A stretch of 64,000 nt of DNA from Polytrichum commune (taxonomy: Eukaryota; Streptophyta; Polytrichopsida; Polytrichales; Polytrichaceae): NCBI GenBank assembly GCA_950295325.1, contig OX485804.1, forward strand, positions 33,234,001 to 33,298,000, read 5' to 3'. Numbering within the stretch: position 1 is the first letter of the stretch; each line of letters starts with the position of its first letter. Of this stretch, positions 1-11,921 are shown piece after piece. The translations under genes were made by a program, and so were the position numbers. The notes beneath the pieces were generated by a model. That model had not been told where the DNA came from. It was given only the letters and a program-made list of their open reading frames with translations, and did no database searches.

Positions 1-237
1 TCTTAACATACTTAATGCCAATGGAGATGCCTTACCGGCACCATTACAACATGTTGAAAAACACCAACTTTATTAAGTTATATTACCATTTGGTTCCCAC
101 TTGACTGTATTGGCCCCGTCTTAATATTTAGACCATAGAATCTTGGATAAATCACTATGTGACTTTGCAACTTCTGTTTCTTTTTTGGGTTCTGTATACT
201 CCTGCCATGCATTTACCATTTCTGTTTTTGCATACAG

Positions 238-1327
238 GGTGAACATCATGGTACAAGTGCAGCTATACAGTTTGCTGTCACCGTTCTCCAGGTGTGCGAT
301 GATGTCTTTTTGTTGAAAATTGTGTGGCAGTTTCAGTAGGAGGATTGGAGAGTGTCAAAATTGAAGATTTCCAGTTACTAATAACCACTGCTTATTTGAT
401 GATTGAACTGGGCTAAGTTTTTGAATTGCAATGGTTGTGAATCACAGGTTGAACATATTGTGGTAATGGGGCACAGCAGTTGTGGCGGTATCAGGGCCCT
501 TATGACTCGAGAAGACTTTTCAGGGTACACAATCGACTATCCTTTGCTTTAAATCACATCTCATGGCTGAAAGTGTATCAAGATTTTCTCACAGGATGTG
601 ATCACTTTTCTGTTGTTTGCAGGGACTTTGTTGGAAGTTGGGTCAGGATTGGCCTTCCTGCCAAGCAAAAGACCCTATCTCTTATGGGCAACAAGTCATT
701 CCTTGATCAATGCTCCTTTTGTGAACAGGTACATACCTTAATGAAAGGTTTTCCCTTTTTTTCCCAGCAGCAAGGCATGTGAGAGTCTTTTTTGATGTTT
801 TACTTGCTTTCGATACCTGGTATAAGTGACCTTTACATCCATATTATACTTGACTCCAAAGTCACCACTTACAATTCATTCAGTCTTCACTTCAAAAATT
901 ACCGAAGACATCCATAACCTAAATTTATCTTAGACCCAATTACATCTAAATAATCTAGACTCAGTAAACATGGCATTTATTCAACGGCACTCAACATTAT
1001 TTCCTGTATATGGATTCCCCAGGTTATATAAGCCAGTTCAACTATTGTTTCAGGTTACATATCAGAGCAAGGGTAGAATCCAAACTTTCTGGTATTTGTT
1101 GAATAATTATTTTTCTGAATGCAATGCAGGAATCCGTGAATGTATCATTGGCTAATTTGCTGACTTTCCCTTTCATTGAGGAACGAGTCAAGGCTGGAAA
1201 ATTGCATATTCATGGCATGCATTACGATTTCATAGAAGGGAAGTTAACGAGCTGGAAAGTTACGCCTGAAGAACCAGGATCTCCTGTCTCTTCAAATAAC
1301 CAGCCTGCTTCTGCCAAAGCATCCTGA
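238..1327 (+). CDS. beta-carbonic anhydrase, 3' four exons (5' end outside the window)
   Basis: Beta-class carbonic anhydrases interconvert CO2 and bicarbonate with a zinc held by Cys, His and Cys. Exons read by splice sites: 238-291, 448-524, 623-728 and 1130-1327, all GT-AG and in one frame. They give GEHHGTSAAIQFAV, then VEHIVVMGHSSCGGIRALM with the zinc-ligand His and Cys (GHSSCGG), then DFVGSWVRIGLPAK, a CEQESVNVSLANLLTFPF block typical of the family C-terminal half, and a C-terminal tail ending NQPASAKAS. The first zinc Cys and the Asp-Arg pair would lie upstream of base 1. The HHGTSAA motif differs from the common chloroplast isoforms of flowering plants, so this is probably another clade. 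An AATAAA at about 1361 is a candidate poly(A) signal. Compartment cannot be judged without the N-terminus. Confidence 0.9.
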
Positions 1328-2799
1328 ATAAGATTTGCAGGCAAATTTACATTATGGTCTCAATAAAGTCATTTAAGGCATCTCTGTTTTTTCCCACTTT
1401 GTCATTGATAAACTTTTTCTGTAAATCTTTACTTTTATCAATCATTACATTAAAATTTAACAACGTCCTATTTTACTTTGCATTCTATGATTCAATTTTG
1501 TGCCTATGGATGACGGGAATGTTGATAATTCTGCATGGCACCTATATGCTGTAGGTAAATGTATTGTGAAGTTCAGATATTTGTACTTATTATCAGGTCC
1601 TGGTGAATGGATTCTTCCTGTCTATTTATCATGCAGATTGTTGATTTGTAGGACCAAGTGACTTGGAGGTGGACACCATTTGCAATTAATCTACTAAAGC
1701 ACACATTGCAAATTGAAGGTTTCTCTGAACTCATTTGCTAGTCTACTCAGGAATAAACACAGGAGTACCCTTCACATTGAAACATCTTCAACCGTTGTTT
1801 CAATTAACAGGCTCCAATACCCAGATTGTCCTCTGCTTGAATAACTCATTTGACCTTTCTAATACATTTTGCAATTCACCCAAGTGATACTAGTTGGTTT
1901 TAAGTATGCAATGCAGTGTCACAAAAATGAAATTCTGAATTTTGGAATCGTCAGGTTCCAAATTGAGACTTGCTATTGTGAATTGAGTCGGTTCCCTCGT
2001 GAATGATGTCCCTCAAGTTGGCTGATTGTTGCAAACAATCACTTTGTACAGAGGCATAAGGGACAGAAAGAGGAAGATTTACAAAGGATGTCAAGTTTTA
2101 GGGAACCCAGGACCTAACCTATTTATGCCTAATTTTTTGAGTTTGCATTTGTCATTCGTTACAAACTCCAATTTCAAAAAAATTGCAAGTCCCAAACCTC
2201 CGTTCTTTCTAGGCCCGAAAGAATGGATTCATGAGCAAGCCCCACAATCAATAATGACGACCGCCGTTTCTGTTATGCATCAAAGAGCATAATGCAGGCA
2301 CGTGGCGTTTGTCCTTCCCAACCTTTTCTTGATCAAGAACTTCCAACCCATGGGCACAAATAATACTAAGCATCCTCTACCCCAGCTCACTCCTACCCCA
2401 GTAAGCGAAATTTCTGTCATCCTCTTGTCACAAGATCCTGGTAGGTATATAGGGCATGTCTTGATAATCACCTTGATATGTAATTGGGAGCTTGATGTTG
2501 TGTTTATAAACAGGGTCTCGTTTACAAATTGATCCATTTCAAAGCAAGCTACTTTTATGATCTTGATCAGTGTATAGAGGAATCATCTGCCGCTTATACC
2601 GACGTGGTTGAGGTGATGCGAGAATATTAGTGGTGATAATGGGATGTGCATCTGCTGTTTGAAGCTCTTTGCTTTCGCAGTTGCTGTCTGTTTGTGTGTC
2701 TACCTACTCAGCAAAATTGTTAAGCTACCCAAGAAACTGTAATAACCTCCGAGTGTTTTGTAATTTTTTTACAACTCTCATACTGCCATTCGGTGAATC
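1328..2799. other. intergenic, AT-rich
   Basis: This is the 3' untranslated region of the carbonic anhydrase gene followed by the upstream region of the DUF1218 gene. The open frames here are short, lack recognisable motifs and overlap on both strands. No repeat or RNA gene was recognised. Confidence 0.6.
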
Positions 2800-4979
2800 A
2801 TGGCACTGGGGACAAGGTACTCGTTGAAGGTGACCATCGTTGCGGCAGTCGCTGGTATGGTAGGCATCGTCGCCGCCGTCATGGGTTTTTCTGCAGAAAG
2901 GAAGCGCATCACTGTAAGTCTACTTCCAATACTCATACCTCTTGATTTAAAGCATTAATACGTCAATTCAATTATTTTATTCTTTGATGAGCTCATGAGA
3001 TGCATCAGCGTTTCTAATGTACTCACCTGAACCACTGGGTCAGCTGATCCATCATTGGAAACTTATTCCTGGCCTATTCTTGTCATCAAGAAAGCTCAGG
3101 AGTTTTACCATTATGCCAACGCAAGCTCCTTGGTATATAGATCTTTTTAGAAGTTAATTTTCGTGCTCATCCAAATATGTTCATCCCTACTGTTGATCAT
3201 CTTTCATTTCGTTTCGTTTCAAATTAATCTGTTATATATGAAGCCATGATGTTCTTGCCGGGACCTTCTGGAGCATTTATCACTCGAAACATGAGTTCTT
3301 GTCAGCCTCCTAAGGACATCTAAACAGTTGATCAATATTACATCTCCTAACCATTATGCTTGTTCAAATTCCAGTGAAGTGTTTTATAGCATTTTAAAGT
3401 GGTGTAGTGGGTGGTGTTCTCCTTAAATAACCATCTTGGAGAGTATACACGACTCGGTGAGATTCTTTTCGGCAAGGTATTAAGTTGGATCTTGGTAGAT
3501 GGGAGAAGGCTTTGTCCGTAAATAGATAGGTAACAATGAGGTGTCGACTTAATGAGAGATTGCCACTGAAGAATGGTTGGCATTCATGCATGTATTCAAG
3601 GATCTTGATCTTGATAACTTATTTTTGAAGCTAGAATAGAAAGAGAACGTCCTTACACATGCTTAAGAATGCTATATAGACATTCGCCATAAAATTCAAC
3701 TCTAAAGAGAGATCTTTGGATCAGTGCAGGTCTCATAACTCTTCTATATCCGAGCCTCTGGAATAACATCCACATGATAACAATATTTGATCTCGGTGAG
3801 TATTAAACATGTGGTTTAATTGTGATGCAGGCAGATGAGTTGGTGTGGATTGACAATGAAAACCGATGCCTTGTGCCTGCGAACCAAACCGTGTCGCTGT
3901 CTATCATGGCAGGTTTTCTTGTCTTCGTGATGCAGATATCGCTCACTGTGGCTGGAGGATGTCTTTGCTGCAATTACAGAATCAACAAGTTCAGCGACCC
4001 TGCTCCTCTTGCCATCAAAAGCCTCATCCTGTCTTGGTACTTTACTGTCAACTCTAGACCTCTGTCTAATTGCTGTGAGATGAGACATCTTGATCATGGG
4101 GATCGATTTTGTGACATGTTGACTTGTTCATTTTGTGATTACGAAGGGCAAAGACGTTGTAACATCATATTCTTAAGTAGCCTATATAGATTTTGATGCA
4201 AATGGAATAATCTTAGGTAATACAGATAAACTAAGAATGATTCCATTGGTGAAGACGCAACTCCTCAATCGAATTTTGGTGGATGGACAAAAGCTTTGTG
4301 TCTAACGATTGCCAACAAGAGGTGTTGACTAATGAGAGCTTGCCACTGGACTATCCTCGGCATTCATGCATGTACTCATGGACATGATTCTTGAAGCTAG
4401 AATAGAAAGAGAGCATCCTAACATATTTCATTACTTAATCAATGAAATAATTTTGCATCCTCAATGTCCTGAACACGTATGTACTGCTGCATTGTTTGAG
4501 GAATGAACTCGTCTGTTTGTTTGTTTGGTATGGCAAACCCTTACTCCAGGATGAGCTTACATTATTATACATAGGTAATCCTAACAGCTCGATTATTCCG
4601 AAACCGTCAAGAATTTACTCTGATTTTATCTACTCCGAATTCACTCTGAATACTTTGGTTGGCTATGTGTAGGGCATCATGTATTGTTGCGAGTATTTTC
4701 TTTTTCTATGGAGCGGGTGTGACCACCAATCATCATGCCAGGCCTAACTCGAGTCCTCTTCCAATGGCCACCTCGGCATCTTGCGGCTATGCAATCAATG
4801 CTGGTGTATTTGCTGGTGGAGCTATTATTGCTCTTCTGGCCACAGCCTCTGCAATTTCTTACTACCTGGCCGTCGCGCGCATTGATATGATCTGGTTAGA
4901 CCATAGTTCCAAGCCTAATGCAGGTCTGGAAACTGGACATCGATCACCTGCACCTCCGGCAATGCAAACAACCCAGTGA
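2800..4979 (+). CDS. DUF1218 family four-helix membrane protein
   Basis: Three exons, 2800-2913, 3831-4036 and 4673-4979, give a 208-residue protein. The first ATG starts MALGTRYSLKVTIVAAVAG, a hydrophobic helix. Helix 2 follows a Cys (ENRCLVPANQTVSLSIMAGF), helix 3 begins at SLILSWASCIVASIFF, and helix 4 lies in INAGVFAGGAIIALLATASA. This spacing of an N-terminal signal-anchor-like helix, a cysteine-bearing loop and three more helices is the DUF1218 (MWL1/VCC-like) pattern. Members are plant-specific membrane proteins, some linked to vascular patterning and secondary wall lignin. The short polar tail (SSKPNAGLETGHRSPAPP) is presumably cytosolic. Both introns carry related repeat DNA. Function in this species is inference from family only. 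Confidence 0.85.
3487..3655 (+). repeat. dispersed repeat in DUF1218 intron 1 (copy 1)
   Basis: The stretch shares ordered blocks with 4266-4425 in intron 2: a GGTAGATGG/GGTGGATGG block, TTAATGAGAG, TTGCCACTG, GGCATTCATGCATGTA and TTGAAGCTAGAATAGAAAGAG. It is non-coding and its ends are not defined. Confidence 0.7.
4266..4425 (+). repeat. dispersed repeat in DUF1218 intron 2 (copy 2)
   Basis: Same-orientation relative of the repeat at 3487-3655, with several indels. Each of the two introns of this gene carries one copy. Confidence 0.7.
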
Positions 4980-5821
4980 TCACTTTGGTCAAACTTCATT
5001 ATTTTTCAGTGTGTACACTGAAAGCCGTTGTAACCGTCGTCGGATTGCAGGAATTGACTACCTGAGCTTGAATTACATCTTATCCTCATACTGTCATGTC
5101 CTATTAACAGTAGGAGCGAAGGCTGTCCACATGAGATGTTTGAACCTGCTGTTGCGGTGGTGCACCATTAACTTCATATCTGTCAATTTGAGTTGATGTA
5201 AAAATTGAGCTTGTGATCTGTGCTCATTAATGCATGTTTCTCACATAAGTTTTGCAAGTGTTGTTGCTTCTAAATTGACCATTCAAATCCGATTCTTCAT
5301 TAACGGAGACTTTTGTGCTCCATGGGGTCAGTGCCTGTTTCAGCAAATTCTTGGTGATATCAACGCCTGGTTTGGCAACTGAACATTGGCTATCGAGAAT
5401 TAGGTGGTCATTTTGAGGGAACTGCACCGAGATGCTTTGTTAGATCCACAGTTTTCTGTTTGTATTCCAGCATCTATAATTCGTCTATGGGCAACCACAA
5501 TTCCTACCCAAAGCCGAGTAAGCATTGGATTAAAAAATGTGGCACTCTTCGGTCACTTTTTCTAACCGGACATCATATTATAGTGGTCATCTTCAGAGCT
5601 TGTTTGTACAGTAAGAACGGACACCAAAAGGATATAGACTATTAAACATAATAGTCTGGTTTGAACACTCCACCTTCTCATTGTTTTACATCTAGTCTGA
5701 AGCTAAAATTACACTTCCGTTTGCAATTGCTAACCAATTGAAACGTTTCTCAGACCAGAGACCAGAACTAATTCCACAGACCAGAACTAGTTTGGGAGCT
5801 GAAAGCGCCCATACTATGCCA
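4980..5821. other. 3' flank and intergenic DNA
   Basis: Holds the 3' untranslated region of the DUF1218 gene and short open frames without recognisable motifs. Nothing further seen. Confidence 0.5.
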
Positions 5822-5861
5822 CATACTTTAGGCGAAGTAGTCAGCTAAGTTATAATTCAGC
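5822..5861 (+). repeat. 40-bp direct repeat, left copy
   Basis: Begins CATACTTTAGGCGAAGTAG and ends TTATAATTCAGC. It recurs at 7689-7728 with one mismatch, enclosing about 1.83 kb. Confidence 0.85.
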
Positions 5862-6929
5862 TCAGATGTTGGCTGGCTTGATGTAGATGATAGAAATCTA
5901 TATCAACTGTGGTCAATAAAACATTTTCACAGATCGACTAAGTGCCCCAGCGGTCCGTACCCGGAATATTGCTCGTCATAGATGTTATCGCTGAACATAA
6001 AAATTCCTCTGTACCCAGTTTGGACTTTGTATTCATGTACAACCAAACTGGATTATGGAGCCAGCATATTCCATTGCAATAAAGCTCAGGAATTTTGTGC
6101 TGTGTTCATTCGTAAGACAGTTGAATATTTATCGAAACGTAACCCAGGAGCAGCATAGGCTGGGCGACATCACATTTTCGAAAGGCAATGGTCTAATGAT
6201 TATAGTATTAATGCATCTTCGGAGAGCATTGCCAAGTCGACCACTCCAAACATGCCAACAGTTCGGTTTATCGATAATACGAATCCATGATCCATTTATG
6301 CTCAGACAGCCAAGAGTTGTTTCTTCAAACTGGATTGCCAGATCAGAAACTCTAGTCCGAAACACTTATTATCATCATAGCATAAATGGAACACAACCAT
6401 CACTCCTGTAATTGCATCCAACTAATCACTCAGACAACGAGTTTATGCCCTCACAGTTGCAAGGTCGATAAACCAAGCACTCGGGGATTGAAGTACTTTT
6501 ATCATCATCGTGACCAACCAATCAATCTAACTCTACCTCTCACTCAACCCTCATATAGTCGATCCATATGCTCTCATCACGTATTCAGATAGAGCTAATA
6601 ATGAATTAATCATTGGGTCACCCACATCTCCAACCGGAAGGGGAAAAACATTGCCTCAGATCATTTCTATGGTGTCTTGTCATCTCAGCACGGATTACTA
6701 AGTATGGTGCATGACATCTTTTTCTCCTCATCAACACTAATCCTCCGTAAACGCCGTCTACTTTCATTCGATTCAAATAAATGGAAATCAGAGCTTCCTC
6801 CTACGCAGGTAGATTCTTCAGGGTCAGGTTGAACAGCTACTGACCGACTTACTCTTGGCAACTTTCAGCGCTCATATGTGCTACCAGGTCCAAGCACACG
6901 AGTGACTCTAGTCAGATTGCCGCAATACA

Positions 6930-7510
6930 AACACAAACCCTAATATTAATTACACGCAACCGCTCAGACCCTTAGATGTTCTGTATGTTATTTGATAGTT
7001 TCAGCCAAACGACTGATTATCAATTCTCATCATCACGGTTGTGCCAAACGAATACTGTACCGATAGCCTTCTCTTTAGACCCTAAACCCTATTAAAAAAA
7101 CCTTGATAAAAGCCGCCGACACATAAATCAAAGACAAAAGAGCCTGCTCAGGATAAGTTGTGTTGGAACGGTGGTTTCTCTTCAACGCCCTCTTGCGAAG
7201 GCTAAAAGCGAGCTGGGATTATCCGGATCATCACAGCAGTCAAGTAGATAGCAATGCATTAAGTCCTATAAGGAGACACCGCAATGTAGATAAAAACAAA
7301 CAAATAAAAAAGCCCACGGAAGGCAGCTCCGAGAACTACCCGAGTACAGGACTCCGCTCTCCATTGCGAGAGCAAAGATAGAGAAAGAGAGAGAGCGCAA
7401 GGGAAATAGATATGTGTGTGGTGGCTGTGGCGGCACTTATACGATTAAGCCGTTTGCGAAGGCTGTGATATTAGGGTTTGGAGCTCGAAACCCTAGAAGT
7501 GCCCGAACGT
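6930..7510 (-). promoter_or_regulatory. telo-box-rich promoter-like region, candidate first exon on minus strand
   Basis: AAACCCTAA/AAACCCTA telo-box motifs occur near 6937, 7085, 7475 (complement) and 7492. In plants such motifs mark promoters of ribosomal-protein and other translation-related genes. On the minus strand a pyrimidine-rich leader (CT-rich, complement of about 7376-7400) precedes an ATG at 7364-7362 that opens MESGVLYS and then meets a possible GT donor. No downstream exon of a known protein could be recognised at 5.9-7.3 kb on this strand, so the gene may be truncated, non-coding or broken. The segment lies inside the DNA enclosed by the 40-bp direct repeat. Confidence 0.3.
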
Positions 7511-7530
7511 TCTTTTGGTATGGGAACGCT

Positions 7531-7690
7531 GCTACACTAATATTTTATTTAGTGTCACTTACTATTTGGAGTTGCACAATGCTATATCTTTGGACTTAGT
7601 GTAATTTTGTACCAAGTAAAGATGTTAATGTTCCATAATGTATAAAAAACGAATTTGACTTTTGTTGGTCTACAATAAATACTCATAGCA
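7531..7690 (+). repeat. dispersed repeat, copy related to 10441-10560
   Basis: Shares TAGTGTCACTTACTATTTGGA, TTGCACAATGCTATA and AAGTAAAGATGTTAATG with 10441-10560. A reverse-complement piece of the same family (AACTCCAAATAGTAAGTGACAC) lies at about 10640-10665. This suggests a small inverted-repeat element. Confidence 0.6.
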
Positions 7691-7728
7691 TACTTTAGGC
7701 TAAGTAGTCAGCTAAGTTATAATTCAGC
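7689..7728 (+). repeat. 40-bp direct repeat, right copy
   Basis: Near-identical to 5822-5861, differing by one G-to-T. Confidence 0.85.
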
Positions 7729-10440
7729 CATATTTTTGCATTTCCAAACATTTGTACACATGTTATATACAATTTCTGTATTTTTTTTTGGACCCTTGTG
7801 TACGTATGGAAATTTATTTTGAAGCAATGAGATTTGTAAGTATATTGCTTGATTTTAGCAAAAATAAAATGTATACATGGGTGTTTTAATAAGGGGCATG
7901 CACGCATGTGATTCTTGGTTTTAATGAATAGTGCACTCCCTGAGATACCAATTGAAAGAAATCGTGTTGTGATTTTTGAGCATTCTTTTTATTATTATGG
8001 ATAGTTTATCAAATGATTAGTACCGATGAAACCCACACATATGTTCTTTTGAGCATTATTTTCAAAGTCCTACTTTGACACTAAACACTCAAGTAAATTT
8101 TCAAATCCAAGGTTCTCAAACCCCTACAAACTAAGAGAGAGAGAGAGAGAGACCATATTTTGAAGATTAGGTGTAAGATGCCAACAAGACATCCAATCGA
8201 ACAATAAAATAAAATAAAATGATGGTCTCTAGTTTATATGCCCTCACTCTAAAATTATAGAAAATTATTACACACATTTAAACAACACATAATGCCTTGA
8301 CAAAGCCTCAGATAGATTAAAACCCTCGTTCTTAACGATATTTTTACCTTTTTTCGTTTCTTAAAATTAGATTCCGTCCTAGAATAAATTCAATCTTCTA
8401 ATGAACATATATTCAATAGAGGAAATAAGCTGAAATTTGGGTGTAAATATGGTCAAGTGCATTGTATGATTTAATATTCATTTTTGTGCAATATATAATA
8501 CGTGGGGCCACCAATGCTAAACATGATTGAAAGTTGTGTGTTGCAAGCGATTTTGTGAATAAGTTAGAAGTTGGGCCTTCAAGAGACACAAATTCACGGA
8601 TCAAGACCTTGTAATGAATTGTTTATGAATGTTTGCAATCATATTTGTATAAATGTTTTTTTTGGCATATTAAGATGTTAAATTTAGTTTTGCATTATAT
8701 GGTTATGGTCTTGTCAACTAAAATGAGCCAATTGTAATTTTAACATGATCTGTAAAAAACGTGCTTTCAACGTCAACAACGTTTGACCATTGAAAAGTCT
8801 AGTCTTTCATCTCAAGCCATCTAAATATAAAAGAAACACCCTTGAGCTTTCAAAGGTTGAACGCTTTCCAGTAGATTCAATAATCATTAACATGATGATA
8901 GATACTAGGTGCCCAACTTAGGTTCAGTGGTAATATAGGTGGAATCTATGTTGCTTATTCCAGAAGACAACATTCGCGAAAGGTAATATACATACCTTTT
9001 TAATTGGAGATCGCTTGACATTGGTGTTCCTTGAAACTTAGACAACATTGAACCCACTAGACTTTCAATGATCATGATCCAAGTATATAATGACAATGGA
9101 ATACATAAGACCAAGATTGATTGACATCGTAACATTTTTCAAATCCATATTATGTAGAATATTGTCAGTCCTACAAAACATTGTTATGGATATGAAGAAT
9201 GTTATGATTATCGTTTGTCATGAGCATTTGTGCTTCAAAATCTTATGTTTGTGTATTAAGGTAGGTGGCTCTTAAACTGGATTTTATTTATTTATTTATT
9301 TATTTCTGTGTGACTATAGTGATCATCCCAATTTAGTGTGTGTGGTACTAATTTCCGAAACACACATTATTTTAGGAGCTCATATGAATGCCTCATTCAT
9401 CATCAAAGTGAATATTCTTGTACTCATTAAATCAATCATACATGTACCCCAATTATATCTATTGTTGAGCCTAGAATGGTTATCATATTTTGAACACACA
9501 TTTTTTTATTTGTTCTTGGAGCCGCACCCAAAACAATATCGCTAACAAATAAGTGTCCAAATGAGAAAAATAATTGAAATAAGGGTTGTGTACCTTGGGT
9601 GTGCCTTAGGGCATGTTTACACTATAAACATTAGGCCATAGCTCTTATATGAGCAAGGTATCCCACTTTTTGGATGAGAGCATACTAGGAAGACTGTGGA
9701 CTGTACCCAAAGTGTTTTGGAGGGCCTTAGTGTAAATTCAAATTCCCACTGCACATTTTGCCAACCTACCTTCAAAACCCCCTACAAACCTAGCCAACAT
9801 TATCCATACTTGCCATTTGGGATTCCTTGTAGATTTTTCATTCATTGAAAATGTTATGGGTTGTAGTTTAAAATTATCCTCATGTAAACCTTATGTGAGG
9901 GCCGTGACACTCTCAACCAATGAGAATGCAGGGATTCTCAAGGGCCATGGCCTGATGGATTTTGTGTATATGAGCCTTTGGTATTTATAGATGCATTAAT
10001 TAAGTGCCTTCTTGGAACATAACTATTCAAAAGAAACAAGAAGAGAAACACATGCCAACCTCTCTATATCCAAGCACTTTGTTGATAGAAATAAATTAAA
10101 GACATGGAAATCTTAAATACCCTCTTGGTTGCCCTATCCCAGGCCCCACACATGAATATAAAGAGTCGGCTGCCCCATCCCATGTTGGAGGACTCCGGCG
10201 CCTCTAACGCATGGGCTCCTCACCGGGATCTTACAAGAAAGAAAGAGGGAGTTTTCCATCCCCCATATGTAGGACCACATGTCAATTTGGGAATAAACCG
10301 CGTCTCTACAGTTGTCAGGCTTGCCTGTCACCCATGGTCTGCCAAATGTACCCCTCCTAGAAACCATACCATCACCCCCCCACGCCCCACCCAATGGCCT
10401 CATTTCTTTGCTAGGAAATGCCAAGGTGGCATTTTCGGCT
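7729..10440. other. AT-rich non-coding DNA
   Basis: No coding frame was recognised on either strand. There is a short GA microsatellite at about 8133-8150, an AAAATA run at about 8206-8220 and a TTTA run at about 9283-9305. Remnants of mobile DNA are likely but not identifiable by eye. Confidence 0.5.
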
Positions 10441-10672
10441 AATTAGTGTAGAAACACACTACTTTGTTTATGGTATTTCATGTCATTTACTATTCAAAGT
10501 TACACATTGCTATACCATTTTATGTTTAATGTAAAGTCTTACCAAATAAAGATGTTAATGCCATTTAGTGGTCAAAGAACCAATTTGACCTTTGTTGGTA
10601 GAAATTGAGATCCATAGTAGAAAGTTATTGCACAACGTAACTCCAAATAGTAAGTGACACTAAATACATACA
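10441..10672 (+). repeat. dispersed repeat with an inverted terminal piece
   Basis: The left part is the direct relative of 7531-7690. The right part (10634-10672) is the complement of its start, so this copy may be a near-complete small inverted-repeat element of about 230 bp. Confidence 0.5.
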
Positions 10673-10764
10673 CGGCGTACTTATGTGTGTGGTACGTAAA
10701 GCACAACAATGCGCACTTCACATGGAAATTTCACCGTAAAGTTAAAGCAGGCATGTTGAACTTT

Positions 10765-11567
10765 GCCACTTCACACACGAGACTGAGAGCCCGTGGTCAT
10801 CACACTTCAAGCGCTCTCATTGGTGGAAAAGGTGGAGCCGGTCCAAGTTCGCTTCACACTACGTTTGAGGGACCAACGCAGTATGTGAATGCAAGATGGA
10901 TGTAAAGTCTACATGGATTCCTACATGGCATCGAATGGATCATGTTTCACTGTCACTTGAACTATTTTTAAAAAGCACCTCTTGGAGGTAGGTCTAGCAC
11001 AAAACCGTGAGACCATGGCACTCTGAACGCTCACAACTGTTGATTTATACTTATTTATCATGCGTGAGGACCCACATAAATAAAAATTCATTGAAATAGC
11101 ATTTGGTTGAGGACCCCGGTCCCATGTGAATTCACACTATGCTTGAGGGCCCGTGACCACACTACATGATTTTGGTGGTGTGTTGGGACGGCCTTTGAAC
11201 ACTTTCTTTTGGGCTCTCACAATTGCATGGTCACGGCTCATGGCTCGTGTGTGGAGTGGCCCTAAGGGTGTTGATAAAATAGAATAAAACAACAGTTGCG
11301 AGCGTTCAAAGTGCCAGGGTCCCCTAAATTTGTGTTAGACCTACCTCCAAGAGGTGGTTTTTAAAAATAATTCAAGTAACCATGAAACATGATCCATTCG
11401 ATGCCATATAGGAATCCATGTAGACTTTACATGCATCTTGCATTCACATACTCCGTTGGTCCCTCAAGTGTAGTGTGAAGTGAACTTGGAGCGGCTCCGC
11501 CTTTTCCACCAATGAGAGTGCTTGAAGTATAATGGTCACGGGCTCTCAGTCTCGTTTGTGAAGTGGC
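10765..11567. mobile_element. long foldback element (arms about 290 bp)
   Basis: The left arm 10765-11050 is matched, inverted, by the right arm 11278-11567. The left starts GCCACTTCACACACGAGACT and the right ends GTCTCGTTTGTGAAGTGGC. Shared inner blocks include the GGAGGTAGGTCTAG type, TGGATCATGTTTCA and CAACTGTTG. The spacer of about 230 bp carries no coding frame. Long inverted arms without a gene fit a non-autonomous foldback or Mutator-like element. No convincing target-site duplication was found, so the class is undetermined. It sits about 350 bp upstream of the thioesterase start and could affect its promoter. Confidence 0.75.
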
Positions 11568-11921
11568 CCTTATAGGCTTTTGTTACTTAACTGGGGAAGT
11601 CAGCATGGGGTTTACTTGGAGGGCTTGTCACATGTCCAGGGCGTCAGTTATCCAAAACAGCACGAATCCACACATATACGTATATCCACTTCGTAGGCGC
11701 TGTCAGCGGGCCCACTTTCCCACCCGAGATCCCATCCGAGGTCCCAGAACAACTAACCGAAATCCCAATTGTCTTCCCGTCCCAGAACTTCAGCTTAACC
11801 GGGACGAGATCCAACGGCCTCAGATCCTGCACGTCCTTATCCGACGGACCAGAATCTCCCGACTCGACAGTCCAGGTTGCTCATTCTCGCTCAAACTTTG
11901 CATTCTCTCTCTCTCGCAGCG

